Assembly (NCBI GenBank): GCA_028641055.1
Contig: CM054058.1
Coordinates: forward strand, 499,055,919-499,119,918
DNA: 64,000 nucleotides
Direction: 5' to 3'
Source of the DNA: Alopecurus myosuroides
Lineage: Eukaryota; Streptophyta; Magnoliopsida; Poales; Poaceae
The translations under genes were made by a program, and so were the position numbers. How positions within the stretch are numbered: position 1 is the first letter of the stretch; each line of letters opens with the position of its first letter. Below are positions 59,001 through 64,000 of this stretch, in pieces. The notes below the pieces were generated by a model. The model made no database searches and was not told where the DNA came from. It saw only the letters and a list, made by a program, of their open reading frames with translations.

Positions 59001-62000
59001 ACTTTAAGTAGAGACCGGGTAACCAACAGTTCTAAGAAGGATACAGATGTTTCTTAGATTTTCCAAAGCAATAAGGATTGCTAAGAATATCTGATACACA
59101 CCTCAATGCACACCCAACATTCTCGAGCATTCAAGCTTGGAGGAAGGGTGAGTGAAGACGTGTAATAGCAGCACTTCATCAATAAGGCCATGAAAATCAA
59201 CATAACCTCTTGATGCAAAAGAATGTGATACTCGAAGGTAGAACAGAACAGAAGCTAATGGAACTTCTTTAATCTGCGAATTACAAAACTTTGACCTGAT
59301 TCTATAGATGAACGAGGTACTGGAGTTTGTTTCTCCTAACATCCCAAGGTGGAACGTTCTCACGGAACACAAGATCCAATGCATTGGAAGAAGCCAACAC
59401 GCATATGTAACTTGGTTTCCAACAACGGACAAAGTTCGGAAGCATCTACAGAATAGGAACATACTCAGGAGAATTCCTAAGATCATGTTGATGCATAGGG
59501 TCATACTCATTTGTAAAACCCATGCTAAAAAGATTGGTATAGCTGAAATAAGAACAAAGATGTGGAATTTATGATGATCACTCTTGTTGTGATCCCTTTT
59601 GGTTCCAAAAGAGTGCCTATGGCTATGGAAGTTGAATTTACCTAGCCATCCTGAGGTAGAAGATGTTCCTCAGGGTCCAAAGAAACAGAACTTGGGTTAA
59701 AGGTCAGCATCCTGTGCTGGTAGCATACACATCACATGATTAAGAAACCACATGATTCAACACACTTCAATCCAGCACATTCCGGGACCTTCGGTTCAAG
59801 ACCAAGGGTTAAAAACACAACGAAAGGAGTAACTACTATCTTAGTGCCTTGACGGACACTACGAATAGCAATCACGAAGTATCTTTCCAAGAGGACAGAC
59901 TTAGCTCCGGAAGTATTTGAGCAAAAGAGGAAGAATACATTCGAGATGAAAAGGAAATCTCGAGGTTCAGGATTTTGAAACTTAGAACATGTAAGAATGT
60001 GGAATCCATACAACTTTGAGAGATTATGATGGAAAGGAAATCTCCCAGTTTAATATATAATGAAATATGGAACACACACGACTCTAGAACTTAACACTAG
60101 GTCAACTTGGGTAAAAGAACGTCATTGCCAAAGAAGGCACCTAGGTTTTGAATGACTAGAAGAGATAGCAAAAACATTTCAAAACAAAACAGATAAGGTG
60201 ACCCAGAGTTAGAGCGATACCAGATAAGGAGTAAAAAGAATCCTAAGAAGGTTTTTCACAATCCATTTGGAGTTTCAAAGTAGTTTTCATAAACTCTAGA
60301 CTCAACATCGACCAAGCAGTAAGGTTTTCCTACAGGCAGTCCTGCTCTGATACCAACACTTGTCGGACCCCGGACCCAGAGATATACAAACTGTCATGTG
60401 CTCCTAGCAATGGACTCACAAGGGCTTCAGGGTTACCAGCCTCGGCCGCAACAAACAACGGCAGGCAGACCGGATTCATCGGCACGCAGTCCGGATCCCC
60501 GGTCTACTACTCCTTGTATCCATGCTAGTCATAACCAATTATGCATACCCAAGCGTCCACGAGTCGGATGAAACTGAAGGAACGGGACCAAAGTTATACA
60601 GAGCTGCTATGTGTCACAATCGAGGGTTACTGGGGTTACCTCGCCCAGGCCGAATATCTTCGGCAGGCGGGCTCGGACATGGATCATCGGCTCCACAACC
60701 CCTCGACTGCGACAACTATGCAGGCATAGCCAAAACTGTATAACAACGGGCTCGAGACCAACAATCGATCAAAGCAGCACTCTAGACATGAAAGTTGAAT
60801 TAAACATGTGTTAATAGAGTATAGCTTACAAACAGAGGTCACATGACCCAACATTACATCATACAACGAAAGGCAAATTATGTTGCTAATCAACAAGAAC
60901 CAAAAAGGCCTAAGAGGCCGCAACATAAGGCGACGTCCCAACCCTTAGATTCCAGGTTGCTACCTGGGAACCCCAAACTACTCGTCGATGTCCACGTCGA
61001 AACACCACCGAACTGAGGAACTCCACCTGAACCAAGAGTAAGCAAACTTGAGTACGGGAGGTACTCAACAAGACTTAGTTAACCTATTATATATCTGCTA
61101 TGTTCAGAAAGGGTTTTATGAAGGTTATTTTGCGTAAAGCAATCTTTGTTTTCCAAATCGAGGGAGAATAGCACGTCTCAAGGAATGTTTTCAAAACAGA
61201 TGAGAAACTCAACTACTGTAATCATCATCTTTTGAATCCACCAACATCATTTCCTAGAAATTCACATGCTACAAGGATCACCCCTCCCGGCATCTCCGGG
61301 GAGGCACCCTTCAGACATTGCCAACATCTTTTACGCCACTTTCAAGTTATCTATGACCCCGTGACTTTCACCAAGTCGTCCATAACCGTGGACACGGCTT
61401 TCCGAAAGATTTATCCCTGCAGGGTGGTACACTTTACCCACACGTACCATCCGACTCTTAACGCCACATGTACGCTCGTCCATGGAGCGCGAAAGAGGGT
61501 GGCTGGCCACGACCTTTACCTTGTCGAGCCCTATCCATGAGTCAACCCAAACAGGGCCACCCCGTCAACAGGGAGGTGGCCACCTCCCGACGGCACCTGT
61601 TCTGTGAGTCGGGATCAAGATCCGTGTACGTCCATCACTTGTCCCGGTCACGCCCTGAACACCTCCAAAAGGTTTTTGACTCACACGCAGATGGAAATCC
61701 CAAACTACGTGACTCACGGATAGAACTAAACAAGTTAGTTAGTCGAGCGCAGTCTGTTAGGCCCCGCGTGTGGTTGCACGCTCAGTCTTGGTTTCCGCGG
61801 CGAGACCTTAATCCTAGGGTTGGCAAGTACAGGACAAACAACCACTTCCCAAGTGGCCTCCCGTCCAACCCTTAGTCATGTTAACCACACAATGCTCATC
61901 TCACCACGTCATCATATCATACTAGGTTATCGTAGCTCTGATTCATCAACCGGATGGAGCAGAGGTAAACAAACATGTAAAGCTAAGCGAAGCAGATATG

Positions 62001-63883
62001 AAGCTCTGGCGATGCGCACAAGCAAATCTATGGCGGCTAGGAGTAGTGGATCGGGATATTGAGGCAATGCAGTATATAGGTGAAATATATCTACTAGCAT
62101 CAAATACTTTGGAATCGAATGCAAAGTACGAGATCAGATGTTGTTGGAAAACATATATGAGCAGATAAGAGGTTATGCTTGCCTTGGTTATAAGAAAACC
62201 AGATAGATACTTCAGGAAAAGTGCTTGACTTGTCGGTTAAGATCAAGTATTCACCATTGGATTGGTGGCCTTCTCTTCGGAGCCACGTTCTACCGAGAGG
62301 GAACAAACACCAAAAAGAAGAATAACAATCAACACATGGCATCGATGCAATGCGCAATATGTATGCATGAGAAATTTAACGCACTGAAATAAAGCCCTAA
62401 ACACGTAGATAGGGTTGCTAGGGTTCGTATGTCAAATACGCAGTTTAACAGAAATTAGCCCGAAATAGACCCCGGTGGGGCACTTCGGACAATTCTGAAT
62501 GTGAGTACAAGTTAAAGTGCTCAAATGGGTTCGAAAACATCATAGCTAGATTGCATTTGTCAATTTGAGCAATTTGGTATATAACTTTTAATTTTCTAAT
62601 TTTATTGAATAAAAACTTATTTTTCGATTTTTAAATGATTTAAACAACATTAAATAATGTTAAAAAATCAACCTTCTCAAACATGATTGAAAATGACATA
62701 TTTTGGTAGATAATAATTTTCTGAACAAAACCATATTTTTACTTTATTTTTCTGAGTAGCATTTGAATAGTTATTCAATTTACAAATAAACTATTTTCTG
62801 GAATTCCTGGAAATATTAAACAGAGGGGTTATGACATTATCATGATGTCACTGTGACATCACCCTCCTCTGGACCTCACATCTAACATCAAATTCGATCA
62901 AATTCGTCGATGATTCTCAAATTAAAGGCTATGGGAAGGTGCAGCAGCTTGAGGGGAATGTGTAGGTGGTGCTGGGTGACCAAATGGTCACCGGAAAAGC
63001 TCACCGGCGTCCATGGCGCGGCGGCGGCCGGCGGGGCACGTGTACAGGGAGCTGGAGAGGGATAGGGGGCTAGGAGAGGGCACTGGCGTGCATAGAATCT
63101 CACCATGAGAATGTATGCACTACCTGAGTGGAGAGGCGGGGTCGGGAACGGCCGCATCGAGCACGGCGGCCATCTGCCGGCCGTGGAAACAACGACGCCG
63201 AATCGGGCGATTCCGGTGGTCCCAGCTCCCGTTTTCTCCTCAAGGAGGTAGAGGAGGACACCACGGTGAGGAAAGAGGGCTCGAGGGTGCTTGTGAGGGG
63301 CCGGAACGGCGATGACGACCGGTGGTAGAGGGAACTAGGGTTTCGGCCGGGTTCGGGTTCTTCCGCGGAAATACAGAGAGTGAGGGAGGCAGTAGCGAGT
63401 GCGGGAGGAGAGGAGGCAATCCAGACGCCTCTCCTCTCTTATCCGTGCGACTGAGAGAAGCAGGAGGTAGCAACTCGACGCGGACGCGGCATCCACGCAG
63501 CTGCTCCTACTTTCAAAGGTTGAAGAAGACAGATTTGCGCAAAACCCCCTGGCTTCAGGAGAAAATACAAAGAGGTTCTTTCCTATAAAAACAGCAAGAC
63601 ATTTGAATGTTTGAGAGCCTTTTTGCAAACAGAAAATTTGGCAAAAATACTTTTTGGAAACCTCCCAAAATTTCCAACCTCACCATGTTTTGGTTTTGTG
63701 AAATTGAAATATTTTTCAATACAAATTTTGGAAACCACATTAAGTAGTATTTGTGGCAATTTCTCAAAAACATTTAAATTCACAATTTAAATTGGTCCAA
63801 CATGGTTTAAACTGTTGTTTCATGCATGTATGAGATGAACAGAACACCACACACCCTAATGTAGCAAAAATTGGGATGTTACA
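53049..63883 (-). mobile_element. LARD-like element, second copy
   Basis: LTRs at 53049-56574 and 60361-63883, internal region 56575-60343, primer site 60344-60355. Its left LTR (3526 bp) agrees with the right LTRs at the positions where the first-copy left LTR has indels, so it is the better reference for this element. Confidence 0.85.
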
Positions 63884-64000
63884 CTGGGCTTGGGTCCTAT
63901 CGACTTGGGGAGGTAGTTGAGAGTAGGAGGGGTGCAGAGGCGCAAGGGTGTGGCCTCTGGATACTTATAGCTGAGGGAGAAACATCAAGGGCATATTGGG
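63884..64000 (-). repeat. Right part of the split host LTR, second copy (start)
   Basis: Matches 41279-41395 and runs off the window. Confidence 0.5.

Larger units (their letters stand above)
43094..64000. repeat. Second copy of the duplicated block
   Basis: This repeats 20479-41395 (a further 13 bases, 43081-43093, match just before a 12-base difference). It carries the same element order, the same copia lesions and the same LTR substitutions. Most likely it is an unmerged contig overlap. Confidence 0.95.

Noticed and set aside
20479..64000. A real recent segmental duplication
   Set aside because: Not excluded, but the exact border at a 100-N gap and near-identity make an overlap artefact more likely; kept as a finding with a test.

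Overview
This is a stretch of large, repeat-rich grass genome. It looks like Triticeae (wheat, Aegilops, barley or rye type). The reasons are nested long-terminal-repeat (LTR) retrotransposons with Triticeae-style ends, a Stowaway MITE, a grass-type CACTA transposon whose second gene is spliced, and a Ty1/copia element whose purine tract and LTR start have the standard Triticeae form. These family assignments come from reading and memory, not from a search. I see no complete host gene. The only candidate is a partial exon running off the left edge (1-280, minus strand).

Layout, left to right. 1-280: partial exon. 281-1630: AT-rich, then GC-rich non-coding sequence with promoter-like GGCCCA motifs. 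About 1630-2243: 3' fragment of a LINE with an RNase H reading frame and poly-A tail. 2246-2406: Stowaway-type MITE. About 2705-4656: end of an old Ty3/gypsy-like element (decayed LTR, decayed tRNA-Asp primer site, gag start) broken by element A. 4657-9936: element A, an LTR element with only gag remnants, whose 3' LTR is broken by element B. 9937-12450: element B, a gypsy element (Athila/Tat-like gag) cut off inside gag. 12451-22018: a CACTA (En/Spm) transposon without its left end; its transposase is broken, but its second gene still reads as an intact three-exon frame of 1087 residues. 22019-29269: a Ty1/copia element on the minus strand, with a truncated left LTR into which the CACTA right end is inserted, and a polyprotein with three single-base frameshifts. 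29270-30433 plus 41279-42538: what appears to be one LTR of another element, split by a 10.8 kb non-coding LARD-like element (30434-41278, two 3523-bp LTRs). 42539-42980: unassigned sequence ending at a gap of exactly 100 N (42981-43080).

The most important feature for any reader is that everything right of the gap (43081-64000) repeats 20454-41395 almost base for base, in the same order and orientation (offset 22615, then 22605). It carries the same three copia frameshifts. Differences are concentrated in one 4.2 kb segment of the first copy and look like single-base sequencing errors. The simplest reading is two overlapping contigs placed end to end across an artificial gap, not a real 22.6-kb tandem duplication. 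Gene or element counts from this window should therefore count the second block only once.

No undescribed biological system of clear significance was found. The items most worth a second look are the CACTA second gene, which carries a protease-like fold that seems to have lost its catalytic His and Cys; a row of three 14-8-14 inverted-repeat modules upstream of that gene; and a strong two-part hairpin just before its start codon.
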